64,000 nt of DNA from Sphingorhabdus sp. M41. Its GTDB lineage: Bacteria > Pseudomonadota > Alphaproteobacteria > Sphingomonadales > Sphingomonadaceae. This document shows, in pieces, positions 41,985 through 51,665 of the stretch. The position numbers and the translations under genes are program-made. Below the pieces are notes generated by a model that saw only the letters and a program-made list of their open reading frames with translations, was not told where the DNA came from and ran no database searches. The DNA lies in assembly GCF_001586275.1 (NCBI RefSeq), contig NZ_CP014545.1, positions 2,320,501 through 2,384,500 of the forward strand, given 5' to 3'. How positions within the stretch are numbered: position 1 is the first letter of the stretch; every line of letters begins with the position of its first letter.

Positions 41985-43793
41985 ATGCCACCTGATTATG
42001 CTACCCAGGGTCAGATCGACCCGCCGATGATCCCCACGCTCAAGCGTTTCCTGCCCTATCTCTGGCCCAAGGGTGAGCCGGGACTGAGGCTGCGAATCAT
42101 TGTGGCGGGATTGCTGGTCCTGTGCGCCAAGGCAGCGGTCCTCACCATGCCGTTCATCTACAAGGCGGTGATTGATGGCATGTCGGGCGATGCACTGGGT
42201 ACCGAACTGACGGTTTTGCTGTCGCTGGTCGCTGCTTATGGACTGGCGCGCTTTGGTCAGGTTATGTTCGACAATCTGCGGAACATCGTGTTTGAAAAGG
42301 TCGGCCAGCAGGCCGCGCGCCGCCTTGCCACCAATGTCTTCACGCACCTCCACAGCCTGTCGCTGCGCTTTCATCTCGGCCGGCGCACTGGCGAAGTCAC
42401 CAAGATCATCGAACGCGGCACAAAGAGCATCGATATCATGCTCTATTTCCTGCTGTTCAACATCGCTCCGACGGTCGTTGAACTGACTGCGGTGTTGATC
42501 ATCTTCCAGATCAAATTCGGCTTCGGTCTGGTCGCTGCGACGATGGCGATGGTCGCCATCTACATCACCTTCACCCGCAAGGTGACCGACTGGCGCAATG
42601 CGCTTCGGGCGAAAATGAATGACATGGATACGCGGGTGATTGGCCGCTCTGTCGATGCCCTGCTCAATTACGAGACAGTCAAATATTTCACTGCCGAACA
42701 GCGCGAGGCCGAGCGCTATGACAAGGCGATGAAAGACTGGGCTGCGGCGGCAGTAAAGTCGGAAAATTCGCTTGGCCTGCTCAATATCGGCCAGTCGATC
42801 ATCACCAATCTGACGATGATCGGCGCCATGGCGTTCAGCGTTTACGGCTGGCAACAGGGTGATCTGACGGTCGGCGATCTGGTATTGGTCAACGCGTTGC
42901 TGATGCAGCTGTTCCGGCCGCTCGACCTGCTCGGCATGGTCTATCGCACCATCCGGCAGGGTCTGGTCGACATGGACGCGATGTTCAAGCTGATCGACAC
43001 GGAGCAAGAGGTGGTCGACAAGCCGGGCGCGAAGCCGCTGCGGGTTTCCGACGGCACGGTGCGGTTCGAGAATGTTGTCTTCAACTATGACAAGGATCGC
43101 CAGATATTGCACGAGCTCGATTTCGAGGTACCACCCGACGGGACGCTGGCCATTGTCGGGCCTTCGGGTGCCGGCAAGTCGACGATCGCCCGGCTGCTGT
43201 TCCGTTTCTATGATCCGCAAGCCGGACGGATATTGATCGACGATCAGGATATAGCCGAAGTCACCCAGCACAGCCTGCGCGGCGCGATCGGCATTGTCCC
43301 GCAGGACAGCGTATTGTTCAACGACAGCATCGGCTATAATATCGGCTATGGCCGGGAAGGCGCAACCCAGGCCGAGATCGAGGAAGCCGCGCGCGGGGCA
43401 GCGCTGGACGGCTTTATCGCCAAGCTGCCCGACGGCTATGATACACAGGTTGGCGAGCGCGGGCTGAAATTGTCCGGTGGCGAAAAGCAGCGTGTGGCGA
43501 TTGCGCGGACCCTGCTCAAGAACCCGCCGATCCTCATATTGGATGAAGCCACCTCGGCGCTCGACAGCCGCACCGAGGATGAAATCCAGGCGACGCTGGC
43601 CAAGATATCGGAGCGCCGGACGACATTGATCATCGCGCACCGGCTCTCGACGATCACCCATGCTGACGAGATCATCGTGCTCAACGAAGGCCGCATTGCC
43701 GAACGCGGCAGCCACCGGCAGTTGCTGGTCAAGCGCGGGCTTTATGCCGACATGTGGAAGCGGCAGGCCGAGGACCAGCGGGAGAAGGCGTGA
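41985..43793 (+). CDS. Atm1-type ABC exporter (fused permease-ATPase)
   Basis: 602-residue half-transporter. About residues 25-330 form the six-helix permease domain; the nucleotide-binding domain has Walker A VGPSGAGKSTIARL (about 390), the Q-loop, signature LSGGEKQRVAIARTLL and Walker B ILILDEATSALDSRTE, with the H-loop in IIAHRLSTI. The N-terminal YLWPKGEPGLRLRI and RGTKSIDIMLYFLLFNI are typical of the Atm1/HMT1 (ABCB7-like) group, which exports glutathione-bound sulfur or metal compounds linked to Fe-S and heavy-metal balance. It acts as a homodimer in the inner membrane. It precedes recQ by 80 nt. Confidence 0.93.
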   Translation: MPPDYATQGQIDPPMIPTLKRFLPYLWPKGEPGLRLRIIVAGLLVLCAKAAVLTMPFIYKAVIDGMSGDALGTELTVLLSLVAAYGLARFGQVMFDNLRNIVFEKVGQQAARRLATNVFTHLHSLSLRFHLGRRTGEVTKIIERGTKSIDIMLYFLLFNIAPTVVELTAVLIIFQIKFGFGLVAATMAMVAIYITFTRKVTDWRNALRAKMNDMDTRVIGRSVDALLNYETVKYFTAEQREAERYDKAMKDWAAAAVKSENSLGLLNIGQSIITNLTMIGAMAFSVYGWQQGDLTVGDLVLVNALLMQLFRPLDLLGMVYRTIRQGLVDMDAMFKLIDTEQEVVDKPGAKPLRVSDGTVRFENVVFNYDKDRQILHELDFEVPPDGTLAIVGPSGAGKSTIARLLFRFYDPQAGRILIDDQDIAEVTQHSLRGAIGIVPQDSVLFNDSIGYNIGYGREGATQAEIEEAARGAALDGFIAKLPDGYDTQVGERGLKLSGGEKQRVAIARTLLKNPPILILDEATSALDSRTEDEIQATLAKISERRTTLIIAHRLSTITHADEIIVLNEGRIAERGSHRQLLVKRGLYADMWKRQAEDQREKA

Positions 43794-43873
43794 CCATCAG
43801 TCCGGATTACAATTTCGGTCAATTTTCGCTTTTGCGGTTTCACATAGTGCCGTCTCTGGCTAGGGAATAGTCC

Positions 43874-45652
43874 ATGACCGAAGCCCTCCTTCCCCTGCTC
43901 AAATCGACCTTCGGCTACAGCAGCTTTCGCGGCATGCAGGATCAGGTGATGGAGCGGGTGATGGCGAAGCAAAATACGCTGGCCGTGATGCCGACCGGTT
44001 CCGGCAAATCGCTCTGCTACCAGTTGCCCGCCATAGCCAATGAAGGCACGACCATCGTGATATCTCCGCTGATCGCGCTGATGCACGACCAGTTGCGCAG
44101 CGCCGAAGCGGTGGGGATCAGGGCGGCCACCCTCACTTCCGCTGACGACAATCGCGCCGAGACAATTGCCCGTCTGAAGGCCGGTGAACTGGACCTGCTC
44201 TACGCCGCGCCGGAACGCGCGTCGCAGTCGCATTTCCGCGAATTGCTCGAGCAGACCGATATTTCGCTCTTCGCCATTGATGAAGCGCATTGCGTTTCCG
44301 AATGGGGCCATGATTTCCGGCCCGACTACCGTTTGCTCCGCCCCCTTCTCGACCATTTTGCTTCGGTGCCACGGCTGGCGCTGACCGCCACGGCCGACGC
44401 GCATACACGCGACGACATACTGGTGCAGCTGGGAATCGAGCAAGACGGTCTGATCCTCGCCGGCTTTGACCGGCCCAATATCCGCTACAGCATGAGCCCG
44501 CGCAGCGGCTTGGCACGGCAGATCGGGGACTTGGTCGAGCGCGTTCCGGGACCAGGCATCGTCTATGCCCAGACCAGGGCAGCAACCGAAAAAATGGCCA
44601 GCCAGATCGCTGCCACCGGACGCAGCGCCCGTGCCTATCATGCGGGTCTGCCGCCGGAAGTCCGCCAGCAGAACCAGCATGATTTCGTCGCCTCCGAAGA
44701 TATGGTGATGGTCGCGACCATTGCCTTCGGCATGGGCATCGACAAGCCGGATGTGCGCTTTGTCGCCCATGCCGGACTGCCCAAGTCGATTGAGGCTTAT
44801 TATCAGGAAACCGGTCGCGCCGGCCGCGACGGCGATCCGGCCGAGGCCCATATGTTCTGGGGCGCGGAGGATTTCGCAAAAGCGCGGCAGCGGCTGGGAG
44901 AAATCGACGAGACCCGGCTGGAAAGCGAGCGGACAAGGCTGGCGGCGCTCGGCGGACTGGTGGAAACTCCGGGTTGCCGCCGTGCCGTGCTGCTTCGTCA
45001 CTTCGGCGAGAACCCGCCGGCGCAATGCGGCAATTGCGACAATTGCCTGAACGCCCCGGACACCCGAAATGTCACCGAACTGGCGCGCAAATTCCTGTCC
45101 GCCGTCTATCGCACTGGCCAGAGTTTCGGCGTCACCCATCTCGAGGCGGTACTCACTGGAAAACAGGATGAAAAAATCCTCTCGCGCGGTCATGACCAGC
45201 TTTCGGTTTTCGACATTGTTGGGGAAGAAGAAGCACAGCTGATCAAGCCGGTATCCCGCTCACTTTTGCTCCGCGATGCGCTACGCAATACCGAACATGG
45301 CGGCTTGATGTTCGGCCCCGAGGCGCGCAAGATTCTAAAGGGCGAACAGGAAATCGCCATTGTCGAACCGCCCAAGCGGACATCACGCAAAAGGCGCGGC
45401 AGCAGCGCGTCTCCCAATCCGTTTGGCGATCCTTTGTTCGAGGCGTTGCGCAAGAAACGGATGGAACTGGCCAAGGAACTGGGCGTCCCGCCTTATGTGA
45501 TCTTTCACGACAGCGTCCTGCGTGATATGACCGGCCTGAAGCCGAACAGCCTGACAGCGCTCAGCGAACTACCCGGTATCGGCGCGGCGAAACTCGAGAA
45601 ACATGGCGAAGCCTTTCTGGCAGTCATTCGCGATGTGACCGAAGCAGCGTAG
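43874..45652 (+). CDS. recQ: ATP-dependent DNA helicase RecQ
   Basis: 592-residue 3'-5' helicase of recombination repair. Visible: Walker A VMPTGSGKSLCYQLP (about residue 41), the DEAH box AIDEAHCVSEWGHDFRPDY (about 135), TATADAHTRDDI (motif III), YHAGLPPEVR and QETGRAGRDGDPAEA (motif VI). The zinc-binding RQC region uses Cys in GCRRAV and CGNCDNCLN (about 366-391), followed by a winged helix and a C-terminal HRDC domain from about residue 505 (LRKKRMELAKELGVPPYVIF). All core motifs are intact. The following DUF442 gene begins 8 nt after its stop. Confidence 0.97.
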   Translation: MTEALLPLLKSTFGYSSFRGMQDQVMERVMAKQNTLAVMPTGSGKSLCYQLPAIANEGTTIVISPLIALMHDQLRSAEAVGIRAATLTSADDNRAETIARLKAGELDLLYAAPERASQSHFRELLEQTDISLFAIDEAHCVSEWGHDFRPDYRLLRPLLDHFASVPRLALTATADAHTRDDILVQLGIEQDGLILAGFDRPNIRYSMSPRSGLARQIGDLVERVPGPGIVYAQTRAATEKMASQIAATGRSARAYHAGLPPEVRQQNQHDFVASEDMVMVATIAFGMGIDKPDVRFVAHAGLPKSIEAYYQETGRAGRDGDPAEAHMFWGAEDFAKARQRLGEIDETRLESERTRLAALGGLVETPGCRRAVLLRHFGENPPAQCGNCDNCLNAPDTRNVTELARKFLSAVYRTGQSFGVTHLEAVLTGKQDEKILSRGHDQLSVFDIVGEEEAQLIKPVSRSLLLRDALRNTEHGGLMFGPEARKILKGEQEIAIVEPPKRTSRKRRGSSASPNPFGDPLFEALRKKRMELAKELGVPPYVIFHDSVLRDMTGLKPNSLTALSELPGIGAAKLEKHGEAFLAVIRDVTEAA

Positions 45653-45660
45653 GTCGATAA

Positions 45661-46182
45661 ATGAAATTCCTGCCAGCCCTGATGCCCATTGCCCTGATCG
45701 GCTGCAGCGCAGCTACCGCCACCAATACAGAAATTTCGACACAGGAGACCCAGAACATGTTCCGTAAAATTAACGATAATATTAGCGTTTCGCCGCAAAT
45801 CACGCTGGAAGATGTCGCTGCGGCCAAGGCCGAAGGCGTCAGCCTGATCATCAACAACCGGCCCGATGGCGAAGACCCGACTGCGCCACAAAGCGCAGAT
45901 ATTGAAGCCGCTGCGCGGGAAGCCGGGATGAAATATATCGCGATTCCGATTAGCCACAGCGGCTTTTCCGGACCGCAGGTTGATGCCATGATCGCCGCGC
46001 TTGCCGATGGGGACAAGGCCCTCGCCTACTGCCGTTCCGGCACACGATCCACTTTGCTGTGGTCGCTGGCGCAAGCAAAACAGGGTGTCGAAGCGGACGA
46101 AATCGCCCGGCTTGCCGGTAATGCAGGCTATGACATCACCCCGGTACGCGCGATGGTAGATGCGCTTTCTGCCGGGACTTGA
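45661..46182 (+). CDS. DUF442/TIGR01244 phosphatase-like protein with optional lipoprotein signal
   Basis: 173 residues from ATG 45661. The first 32 residues look like a lipoprotein signal (PALMPIALIGCSAA, lipobox LIGC). From MFRKINDNISVSPQ onward it is the DUF442 (TIGR01244 sulfurtransferase/phosphatase-like) domain, with the Cys-x5-Arg loop YCRSGTRSTLLW as the likely active site. A second, internal ATG at 45757 has an excellent ribosome site (CAGGAGACCCAGAAC), whereas the first start has almost none. The short 141-aa form would be cytoplasmic and of normal family length; the long form would be exported. Which is made is not decidable here. It follows recQ directly. Confidence 0.82.
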   Translation: MKFLPALMPIALIGCSAATATNTEISTQETQNMFRKINDNISVSPQITLEDVAAAKAEGVSLIINNRPDGEDPTAPQSADIEAAAREAGMKYIAIPISHSGFSGPQVDAMIAALADGDKALAYCRSGTRSTLLWSLAQAKQGVEADEIARLAGNAGYDITPVRAMVDALSAGT

Positions 46183-46228
46183 TGCGGCAACTGGACAGCC
46201 ACTGACATTCGTGTAAATAGGCGCGGTC

Positions 46229-47128
46229 ATGGAAAGTCTACCATCCCCAACCGATTGGGCAGTCCCATTCTTCATCATCACGGTCGCCATGGAATGGCTG
46301 TGGAGCCGCAAGAATAAAAAGATCCGTTACGAGACCAAAGATGCCTTCACATCCTTGGCCCTTGGAACGGGCAGCGTTGTAGCGGGCATCCTTACCGGCG
46401 GCTTCGTCCTGGCGCTCAGCCTGTGGATCTATCAGTACCGGCTCCTAGATATCGAGATAAGCTGGCCAAGCGCTCTATGGATCGTGCCATTGGCCTTCGT
46501 GCTGGATGATCTGGCTTATTACTGGTTTCACCGCACGGCACACCGGGTCCGTTGGTTCTGGGCTGCGCATGTCACCCATCACAGTAGCCAGCATTATAAT
46601 CTCACCACGGCTCTGCGTCAGACCTGGACCGGTTTTTTTGCGCTCAGCTTCCTGTTCCGCATGCCGCTGTTTTTGATCGGCTTCCCGCCCGCACTGATTT
46701 TCTTCCTCGCCGGTCTCAATCTTATCTATCAATATTGGATCCACACCGAAGCGATTGACCGGATGCCGCGCTGGTTTGAAGCGGTGATGAACACACCTTC
46801 GCACCACCGCGTCCATCATGCGACCAATCCCCGTTATCTCGACCGCAATTATGCCGGCGTCTTCATCATCTGGGACAAGATGTTCGGTACCTATGAACCG
46901 GAAACAGATGGCGAAAAAATCCGATATGGCATCGTCAAAAACCTGACCAGTTACAATCTGCTGTGGGCCGCCTTCCATGAATGGGTCGGCATTGCCAGGG
47001 ACCTGTGGACGGCACCTTGGCGGCACAAGTGGAATTATCTCGTCAAGCCGCCGGGCTGGAGCCACGATGGCAGCCGCGAAAGCAGCGAGATGATCAAGCA
47101 GCGCTGGCAGGACAGTATCGAAAACTAG
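46229..47128 (+). CDS. Sterol desaturase / fatty acid hydroxylase family protein
   Basis: 299-residue integral membrane di-iron oxygenase. The His clusters of the family are all visible: HRTAH (about residue 95), HVTHHSSQHYN (about 114) and HRVHHATN (about 191), embedded between membrane segments (LWIVPLAFVLDDLAYYWF, LIGFPPALIFFLAGLNLIY). Oxygen-dependent hydroxylation or desaturation of a lipid (fatty acid, carotenoid, sphingolipid or hopanoid) is expected. Near a PAP2 lipid phosphatase it could belong to membrane lipid modification, but this is only positional. Confidence 0.92.
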   Translation: MESLPSPTDWAVPFFIITVAMEWLWSRKNKKIRYETKDAFTSLALGTGSVVAGILTGGFVLALSLWIYQYRLLDIEISWPSALWIVPLAFVLDDLAYYWFHRTAHRVRWFWAAHVTHHSSQHYNLTTALRQTWTGFFALSFLFRMPLFLIGFPPALIFFLAGLNLIYQYWIHTEAIDRMPRWFEAVMNTPSHHRVHHATNPRYLDRNYAGVFIIWDKMFGTYEPETDGEKIRYGIVKNLTSYNLLWAAFHEWVGIARDLWTAPWRHKWNYLVKPPGWSHDGSRESSEMIKQRWQDSIEN

Positions 47129-47344
47129 GCTGTTACAAGATTACATTTTTGTGACTATCCTTTCCCCAAGAAAAAGCGCAAGCGCGATTCAGAGGGTTGA
47201 GGACTCCTCCAGCCGTGCACGATTCGCACGCGGGTCGCACATTGGAATCAATTTGAAATTTTTGGGGGGAAGCAGCCGCGGTCAACGCGCGCTGGCGTAT
47301 AGATATATCTGGCCTGCTGATGCCTTTTGCCAAAGGGCCTGCTC

Positions 47345-48391
47345 ATGGACATGAGCGATCTACAGGATATTCACATCAACAATCAGGCGCCCACCTCGCG
47401 GATCGTGCCGACGGGCTGGATATTGGCCCTGCTGGCCTGCAGCCTGCTGATCGTCATCGCCATGATGGGCTGGGCCGGTCTTGGCATGGATTTCCTCAAG
47501 GCCAGCAATGGCAAATATTTTCTGGCGCTGACTCTGCTGGCCGCCGCCCGTTATCTGCTGCGCGATCATGTCGCCGGATGGCAGCGAGTGACCCGCGACT
47601 TCTGCGAATATGTCGGCTTCTTCCTGTTCATCAGCCTGCTCGGCGCGACCGCGACCTATCCCGCCGCTGCCGCCACCAGCGGATTCGTCGATCCGGCACT
47701 GGCGCGTATCGACGCATTGCTCGGGTTCGAGTGGATGGACTGGTATCTGCTGGTTGTTGCCAATCCATGGCTGCAAATCGCGGGGAGCCTTGCATATGCC
47801 AACATCTACATGTCCCCCGTACTGTTGCTTGGCGGCCTGGCCCTGAGCGGCGAGCGCGCCCTAGCGCAGCTTTTCCTGTTCACTTTCTGGCTGGCGGCGC
47901 TGATTACCATGTTGCTGTTCCTTGCCATGCCCGCGGTCGGTCCGCTGGCTTATATCTGGCAGGGTCCGATTCCCTATATGCCGACCAGCGCCCTCTACCA
48001 GGCCGAACTGCTCCCGCTATTGCGGGACAATCTGATCGGTACAGTCGATCTGGGCGCGCTTCAGGGACTGGTTTGCGCTCCCAGTTTTCACACCGCAGCC
48101 GCTGTCATCTATATCGCCATGGCCTGGCAGTGCCGATATTTGCGCTGGCCCTTGCTGATAATCAACGTCGCGATGCTGCTCTCCACACCGGTCGAAGGAA
48201 CCCATTATCTGGTCGATATGATCGGCGGCGCCCTTGTCGGCTTATTTGCTCTGTGCACGGCCGGTGCAATACAATATAGCCTCCCCAAAATACGCAAACA
48301 GCGAATATGGAGAGAGACAGGAATATGGCAGAATTTGACTTCATCGTCATCGGCGGCGGTTCCGCCGGCAGTGCCGTCGCAGGACGGCTGA
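47345..48391 (+). CDS. PAP2 / inositolphosphotransferase-like membrane phosphatase
   Basis: 348 residues with six or more membrane segments. The PAP2 motifs lie in the C-terminal half: APSFHTAAAVIYIAMAW (SxxH) and TPVEGTHYLVDMIGGALVG (the H-x3-D motif). The SFHT and GTHYLVD forms resemble the Aur1/Ipt1-like branch that acts on inositol-phosphate head groups of sphingolipids, which would suit a sphingolipid-making bacterium (inference). ATG 47345 follows AAAGGGCC; a TTG at 47327 is less likely. Its last 67 nt overlap the start of the next gene in another frame. Confidence 0.85.
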   Translation: MDMSDLQDIHINNQAPTSRIVPTGWILALLACSLLIVIAMMGWAGLGMDFLKASNGKYFLALTLLAAARYLLRDHVAGWQRVTRDFCEYVGFFLFISLLGATATYPAAAATSGFVDPALARIDALLGFEWMDWYLLVVANPWLQIAGSLAYANIYMSPVLLLGGLALSGERALAQLFLFTFWLAALITMLLFLAMPAVGPLAYIWQGPIPYMPTSALYQAELLPLLRDNLIGTVDLGALQGLVCAPSFHTAAAVIYIAMAWQCRYLRWPLLIINVAMLLSTPVEGTHYLVDMIGGALVGLFALCTAGAIQYSLPKIRKQRIWRETGIWQNLTSSSSAAVPPAVPSQDG

Positions 48392-49911
48392 GCGAAGACG
48401 GCAAGCGTAATGTTTGCCTGATCGAAGCGGGCGGGCGCAATAATAATTTCCTCGTCAAGACGCCGGGAATGATGCCTTTCCTGCTGAAAAACGCCAATTG
48501 GAAATTTGATACGGTGCCGCAAAAGGGCCTCAATGGCCGCACCGGCTATCAACCGCGGGGACGCGGTCTCGGCGGATCGAGCGCAATCAATGCGATGGTC
48601 TATATTCGCGGCAATAAATGGGATTATGACAATTGGGCGGCTCTTGGCTGCGACGGCTGGTCCTATGATGATGTCCTGCCCTATTTCAAAAAGTCCGAAG
48701 CCAACGAACGCGGCGGTGACGAATATCATGGTGGTGACGGCCCGCTTTCCGTCTCCGATCAGAAATGGCCCAATCCGGGAAGCGTTGCCTTTGTCGAAGC
48801 GGCGCGCAATCTGCAGCTGCCGATTCTCGACGATTTCAACGGTGAGAAGCAGGAAGGCATGGGCATTTATCAGGTCACGCAGAAAGACGGCGAACGCTGG
48901 TCTGCGGCGCGCGCCTATGTCGAGCCGGGCCGTTCCCGTCCCAATCTGACGATCAAGACAAAATCACTGGTCGAGAAGCTGATTGTCAAAGAGGGACGGG
49001 TTACCGGTGTGCAGATCAAGCGCGGTTCCAGCAGCGAGACGATTGCCGCCAAACAGGCTGTCGTCCTGTCGGCCGGTGCCTTTGGATCGCCGCATATCCT
49101 GCAGCTGTCCGGCATTGGTCCGGCAGCACATCTGAAGGACAAGGGTGTCGATGTCGTTCTGGACAAGTCCGAAGTCGGCGAAAATCTGAAAGATCATATC
49201 GACTTTGTTTCCGGCTATCAGACTGAATCCAAGGAACTGATTGGCGATTCACTGCAAGGTACGGTGCGCATGGCCAAGGCGATCCTGCAGCACCGTTTCA
49301 AGCGGACCGGGATCATGACAACCCCTTATGCCGAAGCCGGCGGGTTCTGGAGCAGCGGTCCGGATGTCCCTGCCCCCGATATTCAATATCATTTCGTTCC
49401 GGCGATGCTCGAAGATCATGGCCGCGAGGCCGTCAAGGGCCATGGCTTCAGTTGTCATGCCTGCGTACTGCGGCCGCATAGCAAGGGCACGGTCAGGCTG
49501 AATGACGGAAATCCGCAAGCGCAACCAGCGATTGACCCGAATTTCCTCGATGATGACCGGGATATCGCGACTCTGCGCAAGGGTGTCCGGCATATGAAAC
49601 GGATATTGGAAAGCCCGCCGCTGACCGAATATTCGCCGACCGACCGGCATCCGATCAACATGGACAATGATGCGGATCTCGACGCGCTGATCCGCGACCG
49701 TGCCGATACCGTCTATCACCCGGTCGGCACCTGCCGCATGGGCTCCGATGATGGGGCGGTTGTTGACGCGCGGCTGAAATTCCGCGGACTGGAAGGCCTC
49801 TATATTGCCGATGCGTCGATCATGCCGGAAATCATCAGCGGCAATACCAATGCGACGAGCATCATGATCGGTGAACGGGCTGCGGAATTTATCAAGGCGG
49901 ATTTTGGCTAG
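48325..49911 (+). CDS. GMC family FAD oxidoreductase (choline/alcohol dehydrogenase-like)
   Basis: 528 residues. FAD-binding GGGSAGSAVAGRLSED at the N-terminus; GMC signature 1 in GRGLGGSSAINAMVYIRG; signature 2 in AGAFGSPHILQLSGIGP; and the C-terminal catalytic region YHPVGTCRMGSDDGAVVD with GNTNATSIMIGERAAEF. This places it beside choline and aliphatic alcohol dehydrogenases, oxidising an alcohol to an aldehyde. ATG 48325 follows GACAGGA and lies inside the end of the PAP2 gene, so the two are likely co-expressed. A convergent aldehyde dehydrogenase follows, which could use the product. Confidence 0.93.
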   Translation: MAEFDFIVIGGGSAGSAVAGRLSEDGKRNVCLIEAGGRNNNFLVKTPGMMPFLLKNANWKFDTVPQKGLNGRTGYQPRGRGLGGSSAINAMVYIRGNKWDYDNWAALGCDGWSYDDVLPYFKKSEANERGGDEYHGGDGPLSVSDQKWPNPGSVAFVEAARNLQLPILDDFNGEKQEGMGIYQVTQKDGERWSAARAYVEPGRSRPNLTIKTKSLVEKLIVKEGRVTGVQIKRGSSSETIAAKQAVVLSAGAFGSPHILQLSGIGPAAHLKDKGVDVVLDKSEVGENLKDHIDFVSGYQTESKELIGDSLQGTVRMAKAILQHRFKRTGIMTTPYAEAGGFWSSGPDVPAPDIQYHFVPAMLEDHGREAVKGHGFSCHACVLRPHSKGTVRLNDGNPQAQPAIDPNFLDDDRDIATLRKGVRHMKRILESPPLTEYSPTDRHPINMDNDADLDALIRDRADTVYHPVGTCRMGSDDGAVVDARLKFRGLEGLYIADASIMPEIISGNTNATSIMIGERAAEFIKADFG

Positions 49912-49936
49912 ACGATCCGGATGCCTGACGCTGCGC

Positions 49937-51445
49937 CTAGAAGTCGAAATTGACTCCCTGGGCCAGCGGCAGGTCGGCGGAATAGTTGATCGTGTTGGTC
50001 GCTCGGCGCATATAGGCCTTCCAGGCGTCGGACCCGGATTCCCGGCCGCCGCCTGTTTCCTTTTCGCCGCCAAAGGCTCCGCCGATTTCAGCGCCCGACG
50101 TGCCGATATTGACATTGGCGATGCCGCAATCGGAACCGGCGGCTGACAGAAATTGTTCGGCTTCGCGCATGTTCAGGGTGAAAATGGCGGAGGACAGGCC
50201 CGCTCCGACCGCATTTTGCAGAGCGATGGCTTCGTCGAGATCCTGGTAGCGCATCACGTACAGGATCGGCGCGAATGTCTCGCGGCAGACGATCGCGGAT
50301 TGCTCTTCCATCTCGACCAGCGCCGGCTTGACATAATAAGCGCCGGCTCCACCCGTGTCATGGCGCTCACCTCCCGTGACAATTCCGCCCTGCTCGCGGG
50401 CCTGCATCAGCGCATCCTTCATGCCGTCAAAGGCTGGCTTGTCAATCAGCGGCCCGACCAGTGCATCTTGAGCAAGCGGATCGCCGACGGATATGCTTCC
50501 ATAAGCGGCTTTCAGCGGAGCCAGCAGTTCATCGTAGATATCGTCATGGACAAACAGCCGGCGCATGCTGGTGCAGCGCTGGCCTGCCGTGCCGACCGCG
50601 CTGAACAATATGCCGCGCACCGCCATGGCCAGATCAGCCGAAGGCGCGACGATACAGGCATTATTGCCGCCGAGTTCTAGGATTGACTTGGCAAAGCGAC
50701 CGGCGAGGCGCTGCCCCACTGCCCTGCCCATCGCGGTCGAACCGGTGGCAGAAACGAGCGGAACCTGTGGATGATCGACCAATATCTCTCCGACATCGCG
50801 GTCGCCGATAAGGAGGCCAGCGAGACCCTCGGGCGCTTCATCAAAATCGGCGGCCACGCGCGCAAAAATCGCCTGGCAGGCAATGGCGGTCAGCGGCGTT
50901 TTCTCCGACGGTTTCCAGACCACGCTATTGCCACAAACCAGCGCGATCGCTGTATTCCAGGCCCATACAGCAACCGGGAAATTGAATGCCGAGATCACGC
51001 CAACCACGCCGAGCGGATGCCAGGTCTCCATCATCCGGTGGCCGGGTCGTTCCGACGCGATGGTCAGGCCATATAGCTGACGCGACAGACCGACGGCAAA
51101 ATCGCAAATATCGATCATTTCCTGCACTTCGCCAGCGCCTTCGGACGGAATCTTTCCCGCTTCGATCGATACCAGTCGGGCGAGATCCTCCTTGTGGAGG
51201 CGCAGGGCATTGCCAAACAGCCGGACCAGTTCGCCGCGCCGGGGGGCGGGGACCGTGCGCCATTGCAGAAAGGCCCGATGGGCCTGATCGACCACCGCCT
51301 CAACTTCAGCCGGCTGGCTGGTCGGCACCGCAGCGATTTGCTCTCCGGTCAACGGAGAATGCACTGGCAAGTCCCCGGCGCCTGTCCTGTCGGCACCCAC
51401 ACCAAGCCGGTTCAGGATTTCGGATATTTGCTGTGGATATGACAT
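49937..51445 (-). CDS. ALDH7-type aldehyde dehydrogenase (piperideine-6-carboxylate dehydrogenase-like)
   Basis: 502-residue aldehyde dehydrogenase. Catalytic Cys in AGQRCTSMRRLF, Glu in ILELGGNNACIV, NAD region AFNFPVAVWAWN, and the C-terminal block GTSGAEIGGAFGGEKETGGG, which is distinctive for the ALDH7/AmaB (antiquitin) group oxidising alpha-aminoadipate semialdehyde in lysine catabolism. No other lysine-degradation gene is nearby, so specificity rests on the motif. Convergent with the GMC oxidoreductase gene (25 nt apart). Confidence 0.9.
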   Translation of the reverse strand: MSYPQQISEILNRLGVGADRTGAGDLPVHSPLTGEQIAAVPTSQPAEVEAVVDQAHRAFLQWRTVPAPRRGELVRLFGNALRLHKEDLARLVSIEAGKIPSEGAGEVQEMIDICDFAVGLSRQLYGLTIASERPGHRMMETWHPLGVVGVISAFNFPVAVWAWNTAIALVCGNSVVWKPSEKTPLTAIACQAIFARVAADFDEAPEGLAGLLIGDRDVGEILVDHPQVPLVSATGSTAMGRAVGQRLAGRFAKSILELGGNNACIVAPSADLAMAVRGILFSAVGTAGQRCTSMRRLFVHDDIYDELLAPLKAAYGSISVGDPLAQDALVGPLIDKPAFDGMKDALMQAREQGGIVTGGERHDTGGAGAYYVKPALVEMEEQSAIVCRETFAPILYVMRYQDLDEAIALQNAVGAGLSSAIFTLNMREAEQFLSAAGSDCGIANVNIGTSGAEIGGAFGGEKETGGGRESGSDAWKAYMRRATNTINYSADLPLAQGVNFDF

Positions 51446-51553
51446 GGCGGTTCCTCATTCGATCTATCCACCGTCAGATGACATCCAGCCAGGGTGATTG
51501 CAAATGAAACAGACCGGAACCCGGCCCTGCCTCCGTCAGGCGGCTGCCGGACG

Positions 51554-51587
51554 AAAAAAAGGCCGGGATGTTTTCACATCACCGGCC
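51554..51587 (-). terminator. Intrinsic terminator of the glnK-amtB operon
   Basis: On the minus strand GGCCGG-T-GATG, a TGAAAA loop and CATC-CCGGCC make a 10-bp stem with one bulged T, followed at once by seven T (plus-strand A-run 51554-51560). It lies about 80 nt after the amtB stop, as expected for a Rho-independent terminator. Confidence 0.88.
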
Positions 51588-51665
51588 ATGAAGTTTGTTG
51601 TTCGCAGGAGGAACAAGGTGAGGCGCCGACCGGATTTTGGGAGGAGAAGGCCGGCGCCAAACTGG

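Noticed and set aside
41955-43715. 586-codon minus-strand frame opposite the Atm1-type exporter
   Set aside because: Composition artefact; His/Arg/Asp-rich translation with no recognisable fold.
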